Below are positions 39,402-47,759 of a stretch of 64,000 nucleotides of DNA, piece after piece (position 1 is the first letter of the stretch; each line of letters starts with the position of its first letter). The DNA is from Ornithinimicrobium murale (GTDB lineage Bacteria > Actinomycetota > Actinomycetes > Actinomycetales > Dermatophilaceae): contig NZ_QLVD01000010.1 in the NCBI RefSeq assembly GCF_003352835.1, positions 62,001 to 126,000 of the forward strand, in the 5' to 3' direction. A model generated the notes under the pieces. The model did no database searches and had not been told where the DNA came from. It saw only the letters and a program-made list of their open reading frames with translations. Made by a program: the position numbers and the translations under genes.

Positions 39402-42038
39402 TCACTCGCCGATCGTCCGCGGGCAGTTGAGGGGCGGATCGACGTCGCTCCCGCTGGAGGCCTCCACCGCCGCGGCGCGGACCCGTCCAAGGTTCCACTC
39501 CAGGAGGTCGTCCGTCTCCGGGTCCATGCGCAGGAGGGCACAGCGACTCAGGTCCGTCGGGAGCCGTTCGGCGATGGCGGGGGCCGCATCCGGGCCGAGG
39601 GAGGACAGGTAGTCGAGGTCGAGCTTCCCGGTCTGCTCGTAGCGCGTGATGTTCCGGTCGGCGACCCACGCCTCCGGGTTTGCCAGACCGATGACCAGCA
39701 GGAAGGCCGCACCCGTGGCCACCGCCGCCCGGGGCAGCCAGTCGCCGGTGAGACGGACTCCGGCGATCATCACGAGCACCACGAGCAGGCCTAGCCACAG
39801 CTCGAACGCATCCACCAGGACCCGCAGGACGGTGTAGCCGTAGGCCTCCTGATAGAGGGACATCCGGTGTAGCGCCGACCCGACAACGACAAGGGTCAGC
39901 AGGCAGAGCACACCGAGCAGGAGCCGCAGGACCAGCCTGTCGCGCGCCGTCTGTCGCGGTGCCTTGCGCACTGCGGCGGCGATGGTCAGCAGCGTCAGCA
40001 CCGTGGCAACCACCAGCTGGCCGAACCCCTGGTGGACATACTCGGCATAGGTCAGGCCGGTCGTCCGCTGCAGATGGTCGTGTCCGCCCCACAGTGCCGT
40101 CGCCTGAGCGACCAGGAAGGCCGCGAAGACCGCGATCACGACCCCGACCGGCACCTGCCACTCCCACGCACGGGTCACCGGTCGGGCCTCTCCCAGGCCG
40201 ACCTCGTCGACCCGGGGCGGGTTGAGCGCCAAGTAGCACGCCGCAAGCACAACGCCACCGACCATGAACCAGGTGAAGGCACGCAGCACGAAGGTGTCCG
40301 CGATTCGGACCTCCGGCAGGACATCGGACACCCAGGTGCCGAACAGGGCATCGCCCGAGGCGAACAGGCCGACGAAGACCACGAGCAGCACCAGGGAGAC
40401 CGCGGCGGTGCGCAGGACTGGCCACATCACGTGGTGCCGACTGGTGGCGCTGAGCGTGCGCCCCAGCAGCGGCAGGCCGCGCAACCCGCTGAGCACCCAG
40501 GACACTCCTGCCGCAACCATGGCCAGCGGTCGCCGGGCATCGGTCAGCGCGATCGCCACGAGGACGCCTGCGGCCAGGACTGCCAGGACGGCGAGCCACT
40601 CCGCGGCCCGCAGGAACACGAGGGCGCCGAGACCGAGACAGAGCACGACGGATCCGACCGTCCAGGGGCGCGACCGGTGGACCGACCTGCTCAGCACCAG
40701 TCCGCCGGCGACGACAAGCACCAGGAAGGTGCCAACGCCGAAGAGGCGATCCGGCAGGATGAGAGCCCCGAGCAGACCTACAGCCAGCGACCCGAACAAC
40801 GCGATCGGGGCCGTGCGCAGGCTCGCCTGCTCGGGCCAGAGGGCATCGAACATCGAGTCGATCACCGTGCTTGTCGACGCCACGGCGGTGGCCCCTGTCG
40901 TTCGTGCACCGACCACGGGCGGCGTGCTCGCTGGGCTAGCTGCCACTGCCCCGTCTTCGCCGACTTCCTCTGGGGCCGCGTGAGGAACGGCGCTCTCCCC
41001 GGCACCGGTGGCCCCACTCGGCCGGGGATCCCTGGGCAAGGTGGCTCTGACTCTGGCCCCCATCTGCCCCTCAATCGGAGGAACGGCTTCGATCGTTCCG
41101 CCGTGGAGCTCACAGACCCAGCTGGCGATGGCCAAACCCAGTCCGGTGCCGCCGCCGGTGGAGTCCCCGGTGCCCAACCGGGTGAAGAGCGAGTCCGCAC
41201 GCTCCGCAGGGATCCCCGGTCCCTCGTCCGAGACCTCCAGGGACCAGCGCCCCTCCCCGGGAAGGGCCGTCGCCTGCAGTCTCACGACGCCGCCCTTCGG
41301 ACTGTGTCGGGAGGCGTTGTCGAGCAGGTTGGCCACCACCTGGTGCAGGCGCGCGTCGTCGGCTCGGACCTCGAGGTGCGGGGGCGTGACGGTCACCTCA
41401 TAGCTGACAGGTCTCCCACCGACCTCTGCCTCACCCACGGCCCGACGCAGGAGGTCGATCACGCTGACGCTCTCCAGCCGCAGGGCCACCGCACGTCCAT
41501 CGACCCGCGTGACGTCCAGCAGGTCCTCGACGAGTTGACTCAGTCGCTCTGACTGCGTGAGCGCGGCCTGCAGCGCTGCGTCGTCAGGGGTGACGACGCC
41601 GTCCACCAGGTTCTCGAGCAGTGCCCGCTGACCGGCCAGGGGCGTGCGGAGCTCGTGAGAGACCGTCGCCACCAGCTGACGACGCTGTTGGTCGGCCGTG
41701 GCGAGATCCTCCGCCATGGTGTTGAAGGCGCGGCCCAGGTGTCCGACCTCATCGGCTGACGTCGCCGTGACCCTGACCGCGTGGTCACCGCGCGCCATGC
41801 GGCCGGCCGCCGCGGTCATCTCACGCAGCGGCGCGGTCATGCCACGCGCCAACCACTGGGTCACGCCCAGCGCTGCAGCAACGGTGACCGGCAGTGTCAG
41901 CCACGCCGGCACCCCGGCCCGATGGCCGATCTGGAGGACGAGCGCAGCAGTGAGGATGCTCAGGGCGACGAGGAGACCGATCTTGATCTTGATCGATCCG
42001 ACTGGATCGAGCGGGCGCTCGCGATCGAGCTCAGCCAC
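39402..42038 (-). CDS. Sensor histidine kinase fused to a large polytopic membrane domain
   Basis: This protein is 878 aa. Residues 1-355 are a regular two-helix kinase: helices at 17-37 and 44-64, HAMP 65-115, HisKA with H128 in VSHELRTPL, and an ATPase domain with NLLDNASRHSP, DEGPGIP and GGGTGLGLAIA. After a Pro/Ala/Thr linker (360-410), about 400 residues with nine or ten helices follow, resembling DUF4153/DUF4173 proteins (FVGLFASGDALFGTWV). A soluble Asp-rich tail with two Cys closes it. The kinase normally sits at the end of such proteins, so a C-terminal membrane half is unusual. The response regulator gene precedes it by three bases. Confidence 0.88.
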   Translation of the reverse strand: MAELDRERPLDPVGSIKIKIGLLVALSILTAALVLQIGHRAGVPAWLTLPVTVAAALGVTQWLARGMTAPLREMTAAAGRMARGDHAVRVTATSADEVGHLGRAFNTMAEDLATADQQRRQLVATVSHELRTPLAGQRALLENLVDGVVTPDDAALQAALTQSERLSQLVEDLLDVTRVDGRAVALRLESVSVIDLLRRAVGEAEVGGRPVSYEVTVTPPHLEVRADDARLHQVVANLLDNASRHSPKGGVVRLQATALPGEGRWSLEVSDEGPGIPAERADSLFTRLGTGDSTGGGTGLGLAIASWVCELHGGTIEAVPPIEGQMGARVRATLPRDPRPSGATGAGESAVPHAAPEEVGEDGAVAASPASTPPVVGARTTGATAVASTSTVIDSMFDALWPEQASLRTAPIALFGSLAVGLLGALILPDRLFGVGTFLVLVVAGGLVLSRSVHRSRPWTVGSVVLCLGLGALVFLRAAEWLAVLAVLAAGVLVAIALTDARRPLAMVAAGVSWVLSGLRGLPLLGRTLSATSRHHVMWPVLRTAAVSLVLLVVFVGLFASGDALFGTWVSDVLPEVRIADTFVLRAFTWFMVGGVVLAACYLALNPPRVDEVGLGEARPVTRAWEWQVPVGVVIAVFAAFLVAQATALWGGHDHLQRTTGLTYAEYVHQGFGQLVVATVLTLLTIAAAVRKAPRQTARDRLVLRLLLGVLCLLTLVVVGSALHRMSLYQEAYGYTVLRVLVDAFELWLGLLVVLVMIAGVRLTGDWLPRAAVATGAAFLLVIGLANPEAWVADRNITRYEQTGKLDLDYLSSLGPDAAPAIAERLPTDLSRCALLRMDPETDDLLEWNLGRVRAAAVEASSGSDVDPPLNCPRTIGE

Positions 42039-42041
42039 GCC

Positions 42042-42749
42042 TCACACCTCCAACGCGTAACCGACACCGTGGACGGTGCGCACCCGCTCGGCACCGATCT
42101 TGGCGCGCAGCGACTTGACGTGGCTGTCCAGGGTTCGTGTCCCCCGTGCATCGGCCCAACCCCAGACCCCCGACATCAGCTCCTCCCGGGTGTGCACAGC
42201 GCCCGGCTCAGACGCCAGGGCCACGAGGAGATCGAACTCCAACGGTGTCAGGTGGATCTCGTCGGACCCGATCCGCACACGTCGGGCTCCACGGTCCAGG
42301 TGCAGATCGCCAAGGCTCATGAGCGCCTCGGGCGTGTTGACCAGCTCAGCGGCACGCTCCACCCGGCGCAGCAGGGTACGGACCCGGGCCACGACCTCAC
42401 GCATCCGGAAGGGCTTGGTCACGTAGTCGTCCGCCCCGACACCCAGCCCGACGAGCACATCAGTCTCCTCGACTCGGGCCGTCAGCATCAGCACCGGCAC
42501 CGGACGCTCGGCCTGGATCCGGCGACACACCTCGAGACCGTCATAGCCCGGCAGCATCACATCCAGCAGGACCAGGTCGGGGTGATGCTCAGCGAAGGCC
42601 GCGACTGCTCCTGGGCCGTCGACGGCGCGAATCACCCCAAAACCTTCGGCAGCCAGCCGGTCCGAGAGGGCCTGGTTGATCGTGGGGTCGTCCTCGACGA
42701 CGAGCAGCAGGTGCTCTCCGGAATCCCCGGTCGGGGTGGTGTCGGTCAT
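42042..42749 (-). CDS. OmpR-family response regulator
   Basis: This 235-aa protein has a receiver domain with acidic residues in VVEDDPT, D63 (LLDVMLPGYDG) and K in DDYVTKPF. The winged-helix output domain is at 140-235 (HLTPLEFDLLVALASEPG, then TLDSHVKSLRAKIG and VHGVGYALEV). It is the partner of the kinase-membrane fusion three bases downstream. Targets are unknown. Confidence 0.92.
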   Translation of the reverse strand: MTDTTPTGDSGEHLLLVVEDDPTINQALSDRLAAEGFGVIRAVDGPGAVAAFAEHHPDLVLLDVMLPGYDGLEVCRRIQAERPVPVLMLTARVEETDVLVGLGVGADDYVTKPFRMREVVARVRTLLRRVERAAELVNTPEALMSLGDLHLDRGARRVRIGSDEIHLTPLEFDLLVALASEPGAVHTREELMSGVWGWADARGTRTLDSHVKSLRAKIGAERVRTVHGVGYALEV

Positions 42750-42843
42750 GGGTCCGAGCCTAGGAGCCGAGGCCTGTGGCGCAGGGGTGCGACCTGTGGA
42801 GGTGTTGTGAAGATTGCCGGGACAGGCCTCAGCAGGCATTCCT

Positions 42844-43134
42844 TCAGGCGGCGCTCCGCTTCCGAGGACGACCTCGTGGTCGCTTGCGAGCCACGATGAC
42901 CCCGTTGACCATCAACTGCCCACCCCAGACGCCACACGACTCACGCCGGTCCAGAGCGCCATCAAGGCAGGCCGTGGTGACGGGGCACTGTCCGCACAGC
43001 GCCTTGGCGACCTCGATGTCGTGCGGGTGATCGGCGAACCAGAGGTCGTGGTGATGCTGCTGACACGGGAGGCGAAGGTCGTCATCCCCTGGACGCAGCC
43101 ACTCCCGGGACTGGCTCGATGCGGTGTGCGGCAT
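42844..43134 (-). CDS. WhiB-family regulator, WhiB7-like with AT hook
   Basis: This protein is about 96 aa. Four cysteines (LPCQQ, ALCGQCP, TTAC) form an Fe-S cluster site, followed by the turn GVWGG and a basic C-terminus with RPRGRPRK, an AT hook. The AT hook and GVWGG are hallmarks of WhiB7, which works with the main sigma factor to switch on intrinsic antibiotic resistance genes. Start ATG 43134 gives the family length but lacks a good ribosome site, so longer starts up to 43236 are possible. Confidence 0.82.
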   Translation of the reverse strand: MPHTASSQSREWLRPGDDDLRLPCQQHHHDLWFADHPHDIEVAKALCGQCPVTTACLDGALDRRESCGVWGGQLMVNGVIVARKRPRGRPRKRSAA

Positions 43135-43217
43135 AACAGAATGACCGGGGCCGCGCACCGAAGTCATCGCCCGCGTCGCAGTGGTTGCGTGTGTGGTGCT
43201 CGTGGAAGGCACGGAGG

Positions 43218-43676
43218 TCACGCCCGGCGCGGCCACAGCAGGAGCGCCGCGGGGACCAGGCCCAGCAGGAAGCCACTGGGCCCCACGATCCAGAAACAGA
43301 TCAGAACCCAGCCGAGCAGCACCCAGCCCACATGACGCGCCACCTCCCGGCCACGTCGACCGGCGTCGACCAGCAGCAGCCCGAGCATCGCGAGGGGCAC
43401 CACGAAGCCACCCGGCAGAGCCCAGAACACGGTGACCGCCTCACCCTCGAGCGGGGCCGTCCGGGTCATCCCCTCCAGCCAGACTCCCCAGTGAGGGTTG
43501 AACGCGAAGACGAGGGTGTGCAGGACCGCGATCGCAACGGTGCACCATCCGGCCGCGGCTGTGAGCCGATCCGCGCGCCTGCGGATCATGGGGACGCCCT
43601 CGCTGAGGCCATGGGCTGTCCCGTCGGGGACGCCGTGGTCGGTTGTATCGGTGGTGTTGTGGTGGGGGGTGCTCAT
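43218..43676 (-). CDS. Small four-helix membrane protein (DUF6463-like)
   Basis: This 152-aa protein has a polar His/Thr/Asp-rich first 30 residues. Four hydrophobic segments follow: AGWCTVAIAVLHTLVFAF, VFWALPGGFVVPLAMLGLLL, VGWVLLGWVLICFWIV and FLLGLVPAALLLW. The early AxxVLHT helix resembles DUF6463 proteins. No function is known. It is upstream of the WhiB gene on the same strand. Confidence 0.65.
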   Translation of the reverse strand: MSTPHHNTTDTTDHGVPDGTAHGLSEGVPMIRRRADRLTAAAGWCTVAIAVLHTLVFAFNPHWGVWLEGMTRTAPLEGEAVTVFWALPGGFVVPLAMLGLLLVDAGRRGREVARHVGWVLLGWVLICFWIVGPSGFLLGLVPAALLLWPRRA

Positions 43677-43783
43677 GCCCCTGAGGTTCGCAGGGGCACG
43701 GACACCGGCGAGTCCCCCTGAAGAGTGGAAACGCTCCACCCTGAGGGTGAGCCGGATGCCACCGCCTCCGGTCATGCGACTGC

Positions 43784-45016
43784 TCAGCCGCCGTCCGAGA
43801 CCGTCCCCTCCGCACGGGCCACGGCTTCCCGTTGAGCCTCGTTCAGCTCTGGCGACTGCAGCCAACCATCGGGCAGCGCCACAACCCGTGAGGAGCCGGC
43901 CCGTCCCCGCTGGCCCTCGGCCGCGTCGCCGGGCCACGGCATACTGCCGTCCAGTCCGTCGATCAGGTCGTCCAGGGCTGCCAGGGAGTCGACCAGTGCC
44001 AGCTTGTTGCGGAAGGCACCGCCGACCGGGAAGCCCTTGAAGTACCAGGCGATGTGCTTGCGGATGTCGCGACAGCCCTTGTTCTCGTCCTGGTGGAAGT
44101 CGACGAGATACTCGGCGTGGCGTCGCAGGGTCGCGCTCACCTCACCGAGGCTCGGCGTGATCCGAAGATCGGACCCGGCAAAGGCTGCGGCCAGGTCGGC
44201 GAACAGCCACGGGCGACCGAGACAACCACGGCCGACCACGACCCCGTCACACCCGGTCTCGGCGACCATGCGGACGGCATCCTCGGCGGACCAGATGTCG
44301 CCGTTACCCAGGACCGGGATCGAGGACACGGCGCGCTTGAGCTCGGCGATGCGCGACCAGTCGGCCTGGCCGGAGTAGGCCTGGCTCGCGGTACGCGCGT
44401 GCAGCGCCACGGCGGCCGCGCCCTCGCCCTCGGCGATACGCCCGGCCTCGAGGTAGGTGATGTGGTCGGCGTCGATGCCGACCCGCATCTTGACCGTCAC
44501 CGGCACGTCATAGGGCGCCGCGGCGCGCACCGCTGCCGACACGACGCCACGGAAAAGGTCGGTCTTCCACGGCAGGGCGGCACCACCGCCCTTGCGGGTG
44601 ACCTTGGGCACCGGGCAGCCGAAGTTGAGGTCGATGTGGTCGGTGCGATCCTCGGAGACGAGCAGGTCAACGGCTCGACCGACCGTGGCCGGATCCACCC
44701 CGTAGAGCTGGATCGAACGGGGCTGCTCCTCAGGATCGTGCTCAATGAGCTTCATGGAGACCGGCGTGCGCTCCACCAGCGCACGGGAGGTGATCATCTC
44801 GCTGACATACAGCGACGTTGCGCCGCTGGCGGTCTGGCCAGCGGCGCCCGCCTCTCGGCAGAGGCGCCGGAACGCCCGGTTGGTGATGCCGGCCATCGGC
44901 GCCAGCACCACCGGAGAGTCGATCGTGTGCCGACCGATCTGCAGGGGCGGCAGCAACCGCTCCCCCGTCGTGGGGACAGCGGTGTCGGGCAGGGTGGAAG
45001 TGGCAGTAGCAGTCAT
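43784..45016 (-). CDS. dusB: tRNA-dihydrouridine synthase
   Basis: This 410-aa FMN enzyme reduces uridines in the tRNA D loop. The TIM barrel shows VVLAPMAGITNRAFRRL, the catalytic Cys in LNFGCPVPKV, KMRVGID, a GNGDIWSAEDA loop and VVVGRGCLGRPWLF phosphate-binding region. The C-terminal helical domain holds EYLVDFHQDENKG. ATG 45016 is chosen over an upstream frame that lacks similarity. It is monocistronic or the first gene of a minus-strand group. Confidence 0.93.
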   Translation of the reverse strand: MTATATSTLPDTAVPTTGERLLPPLQIGRHTIDSPVVLAPMAGITNRAFRRLCREAGAAGQTASGATSLYVSEMITSRALVERTPVSMKLIEHDPEEQPRSIQLYGVDPATVGRAVDLLVSEDRTDHIDLNFGCPVPKVTRKGGGAALPWKTDLFRGVVSAAVRAAAPYDVPVTVKMRVGIDADHITYLEAGRIAEGEGAAAVALHARTASQAYSGQADWSRIAELKRAVSSIPVLGNGDIWSAEDAVRMVAETGCDGVVVGRGCLGRPWLFADLAAAFAGSDLRITPSLGEVSATLRRHAEYLVDFHQDENKGCRDIRKHIAWYFKGFPVGGAFRNKLALVDSLAALDDLIDGLDGSMPWPGDAAEGQRGRAGSSRVVALPDGWLQSPELNEAQREAVARAEGTVSDGG

Positions 45017-45063
45017 GTCGAGACCTAGTGTCCCACCGAATGACACCCGGCCCGAGTCACTGC

Positions 45064-45131
45064 GGTCCGACTCGAGCGGTGTGCGCTGCGTCTGACCGGT
45101 CCGGCTCCAGCGGTGTGAGCGGCGTCTGAGC
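45064..45131 (+). repeat. 34-bp imperfect tandem duplication
   Basis: Two adjacent copies (45064-45097 and 45098-45131) begin GGTCCG and share AGCGGTGTG. They differ at about five positions. They lie in the intergenic gap upstream of dusB. No function is apparent. Confidence 0.6.
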
Positions 45132-45160
45132 GGCGACGGCGACCGTTGCGGCGTCCCCGA

Positions 45161-45709
45161 TCAGGCGGTCTGCCCCACGTGCTCGCCCTCACCGATCTCC
45201 TCGACGAGCTTGGCATTGAACGCGGGCAGGTCATCGGGGGTGCGACTGCTGACCAGCCCCTGGTCGACGACCACCTCTTCGTCCACCCACTCCGCGCCGG
45301 CGTTGCGCAGGTCCGTCTTCAGGCTCGGGTAGGACGTCAGAGTCCGGCCCCGCACCACGTCGGCGTCGGTGAGGATCCAGCCACCGTGGCAGATCACCCC
45401 GACTGGCTTGCCGGCCTCGAAGAAGGCTTTCGTGAAGGCGACGGCGTCCTCGTTCATCCGCAACTTGTCGCCGTTGACCACTCCGCCAGGCAGCATCAGC
45501 GCGTCGAACTGGCTGGCGTCCGCGCCAGCGACCTCTTGGTCGACCGACGCTTCATGCCCCTTCTTGCCGGTCAGGGTCCCGGATTCCGGCGACACCAGCA
45601 CCGCCTGGGCACCGGCCTCGGTCACGGCATCCCACGGTGAGGTGAGCTCACTGTCCTCGAAGCCGTTCGTGAGCAGAAAGGCGACCTTCTTGCCATCAAG
45701 CGCAGCCAT
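45161..45709 (-). CDS. DJ-1/PfpI family protein
   Basis: This 182-aa protein has the DJ-1/PfpI fold with FLLTNGFEDSEL, the nucleophile Cys in VGVICHGGWIL near residue 112, and the acid pair region ASQFDALMLPGG. The His after the Cys supports PfpI/YhbO-like enzymes, described as general stress proteins with glyoxalase, chaperone or peptidase activity. GGAG is close to the ATG. It stands alone. Confidence 0.88.
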   Translation of the reverse strand: MAALDGKKVAFLLTNGFEDSELTSPWDAVTEAGAQAVLVSPESGTLTGKKGHEASVDQEVAGADASQFDALMLPGGVVNGDKLRMNEDAVAFTKAFFEAGKPVGVICHGGWILTDADVVRGRTLTSYPSLKTDLRNAGAEWVDEEVVVDQGLVSSRTPDDLPAFNAKLVEEIGEGEHVGQTA

Positions 45710-45864
45710 GGTCTCTCCTCTGTGATTGGGGTGTGCGGCCTCTCCCAACCCTAGGTCGGTCTCTCTCGCGCAGCATGTCGACAGCAGACCCGGGCAGTGT
45801 CCCAACCGACCACGAAGCGGGCTGCCAGACGACGTTTGCGCGCAGCCCACCCCAGGTGAACGCC

Positions 45865-46881
45865 CTACGTCCGCACCGTGAGGTCCGCACGCTCGGCAGT
45901 CCGGTCTGGTCCGAAGAGCGCCAGTTCCTGTGCCGCCCATCGCTCCCAGTGCGGCGCGAAGGTCTCGCCGTCACGTTCGATGCCCCGCTGGTGTCGCACC
46001 GACTCCTCTGCATCCACCCAGACCCGCAGTGCGGCATACTCCCCCGCCCGTCCCACGCTGCTGCCGCACCCTTCGAGGACGAGCAGGTCGGTGGCGGGCA
46101 CCTCAGCGGTCGGCCCCCACTCTCCCCGTCCCCAGTCCCAGACCCGGTATGCCGCGTGCTCGCCTCGGGTCAGCGGCTCCAGCACCTGGTCGGTCACCAG
46201 GTCGACGGCCTCGGCCAGGCCGTCCCATCCGGGATAGAGCTCGTCCATGTGCACGATGGGGCAGTCCAGGTCCTGCGCGACCGCCTGCGCCAGGGTGGTC
46301 TTGCCCGACCCGCTAGGCCCGTCGATGGCGATGACGGTGGCGACACCCCTCGGCGCAGCTGTCTGCGCGGCCGCGACGATGCGGGCCACCACGTCCTCAT
46401 CCACCGGTGTCTCATCGACCACGAGTCCGTCTCGCAGTGGTCGTCCGAGGAAGCCGAGTGCGTGGTCGATGAGGCCGGCACACGGCAGGGCCGGCAACGC
46501 CTCAAGCGGCACCCAGCGTGCCTCGTCAGTTGAGCCGTCCACCTCATCGGTGAGCTCACCGGACGTGAGGGTCGCACGATAGATCAGCTGGACCAACAGC
46601 AACGGCCGGGCACTGCTCGACAGGCGGTCCGCAGACGGGATCACCTCGGTGGCGGTGCCGAGGAGTGGCCCCAACTCCACGGCATACCCGGTCTCCTCGG
46701 CCACCTCGCGCACGGCGGCCTGCTCGCAGGACTCGTGGGGCTCGAGGCCGCCGCCGGGCAATGTCCAGCACGGGCGCAGGTGCCGGCCGTCCGGCGCACT
46801 GAAGCCTGCCCAGTGAGCCAGCAGCACCTGGCCGTCGCGCTCGATCCACGCATAGCAACCCACCCGGGTGTCGAAGTCCAC
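45865..46881 (-). CDS. Nudix hydrolase fused to a P-loop nucleoside/uridine-kinase-like domain
   Basis: This protein is 338 aa. Residues 1-150 are a Nudix domain with a complete box (GGGLEPHESCEQAAVREVAE, then ETG). Residues 180-338 are a P-loop kinase: IDGPSGSGKTTLAQAV, HMDELYPGW, WDWGRGEW, LLVLEGCGSS and a late Arg-rich lid. The kinase half resembles small AAA/uridine-kinase-like proteins of actinobacteria. Joined to a Nudix domain, it may couple hydrolysis of a nucleotide derivative with phosphorylation. The substrate is unknown. GTG 46881 is the start. Confidence 0.82.
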   Translation of the reverse strand: MDFDTRVGCYAWIERDGQVLLAHWAGFSAPDGRHLRPCWTLPGGGLEPHESCEQAAVREVAEETGYAVELGPLLGTATEVIPSADRLSSSARPLLLVQLIYRATLTSGELTDEVDGSTDEARWVPLEALPALPCAGLIDHALGFLGRPLRDGLVVDETPVDEDVVARIVAAAQTAAPRGVATVIAIDGPSGSGKTTLAQAVAQDLDCPIVHMDELYPGWDGLAEAVDLVTDQVLEPLTRGEHAAYRVWDWGRGEWGPTAEVPATDLLVLEGCGSSVGRAGEYAALRVWVDAEESVRHQRGIERDGETFAPHWERWAAQELALFGPDRTAERADLTVRT

Positions 46882-46933
46882 CGAGCAACCTTAGGTGAGG
46901 ATCGTGCGGTCACAGTGCGGAGACGCGAGCTTG

Positions 46934-46975
46934 TGTCAGGCATCCCCCGGGTTCTGACCCTGAGGATGCCTGACA
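46934..46975. terminator. Long inverted repeat, probable terminator
   Basis: Two perfect 12-bp arms, TGTCAGGCATCC and GGATGCCTGACA, flank an 18-nt loop between two minus-strand genes. It could end transcription of the flavin reductase operon or serve as a regulator site. Confidence 0.55.
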
Positions 46976-46987
46976 TAAGCGGCGGTG

Positions 46988-47106
46988 CTCAGCGCAGCTG
47001 GACCCAGCGATGCAGCAGCGCCCAACGATGCAGCGATGCTCACCGTTGCTGCGGCGCCCAGCGAAGCAGCAGCGCTCACCGGTGCGGCGTTGCTCAGCGC
47101 AGCTGG
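46988..47106 (+). repeat. Degenerate GCAGC-rich intergenic repeat
   Basis: The segment consists of shuffled short units such as GCTCAGCGCAGCTGG (at 46988 and again at 47093), CAGCGATGCAGC and CAGCGAAGCAGC. The last copy runs into the 3' end of the flavin reductase gene, whose final codons may therefore have grown from the repeat. Confidence 0.5.
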
Positions 47107-47759
47107 TTGCCCAGCAACTGCTCGAAGGGCGTCAGGGACTCCTCCGAGATGCGGTCGACCTTGCCGACCTCGTCGACAGCGGGGGCGGTGAAGCCAGGCA
47201 CCGAGCCGGACGTGGACACCAGCAGTGCTCCCAGCTCGCTCGCGGCGCGGGCGACGCGCCGATCCAGGCCGTCACCGTCCTGACCACCCGAGCCGCCGAA
47301 GTCCTCGGTCGCGGCGAACACGCCAGTGGGCACGACGACCGCGCGCAGATAGCTGAACAGCGGCCGCAGTGCGTGGTCCAGGACCAGCGAGTGCCTCGCG
47401 GTGCCCGCGGTCGCCGCGATCAGCACCGGCTTGCCGGTCAGCGCGTCATTGTCCAGCAGGTCGATGAACGACTTGAACAGACCGGAGTAGGACGCCGTGA
47501 ACACGGGCGTCACCGCGAGGACCGCGTCGGCCGACGACACCGCGGTCAGTGCGTGCCGCAGCGCGGACGGCGGCATGCCGGAGACCAGGTGGTCGGCGAT
47601 CTCGCGGGCCAGTCCCCGCAGCTCGACGACCTCCACCTCGAGGCTCTCGCCACGGGAGGAGACCTCGCGCTGCACCGCACCGCTGATGCGGTCGGCGAGG
47701 ATCCGGGTGGAGGACGGCACGCTCAGGCCGGCCGAGATGACGACAAGCTTGCGTGACAT
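47094..47759 (-). CDS. NADPH-dependent FMN reductase
   Basis: This 221-aa flavodoxin-fold protein begins LVVISAGLSVPSSTRILAD and has the FMN phosphate loop, VTPVFTASYSGLFKSFIDLL and ATAGTARHSLVLDHALRPLF. It matches the CE1759 type of reductase found beside CE1758-type luciferase-like enzymes. It would supply reduced FMN to the monooxygenase encoded immediately upstream, with which it overlaps by one base (TGATG). Confidence 0.9.
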   Translation of the reverse strand: MSRKLVVISAGLSVPSSTRILADRISGAVQREVSSRGESLEVEVVELRGLAREIADHLVSGMPPSALRHALTAVSSADAVLAVTPVFTASYSGLFKSFIDLLDNDALTGKPVLIAATAGTARHSLVLDHALRPLFSYLRAVVVPTGVFAATEDFGGSGGQDGDGLDRRVARAASELGALLVSTSGSVPGFTAPAVDEVGKVDRISEESLTPFEQLLGNQLR

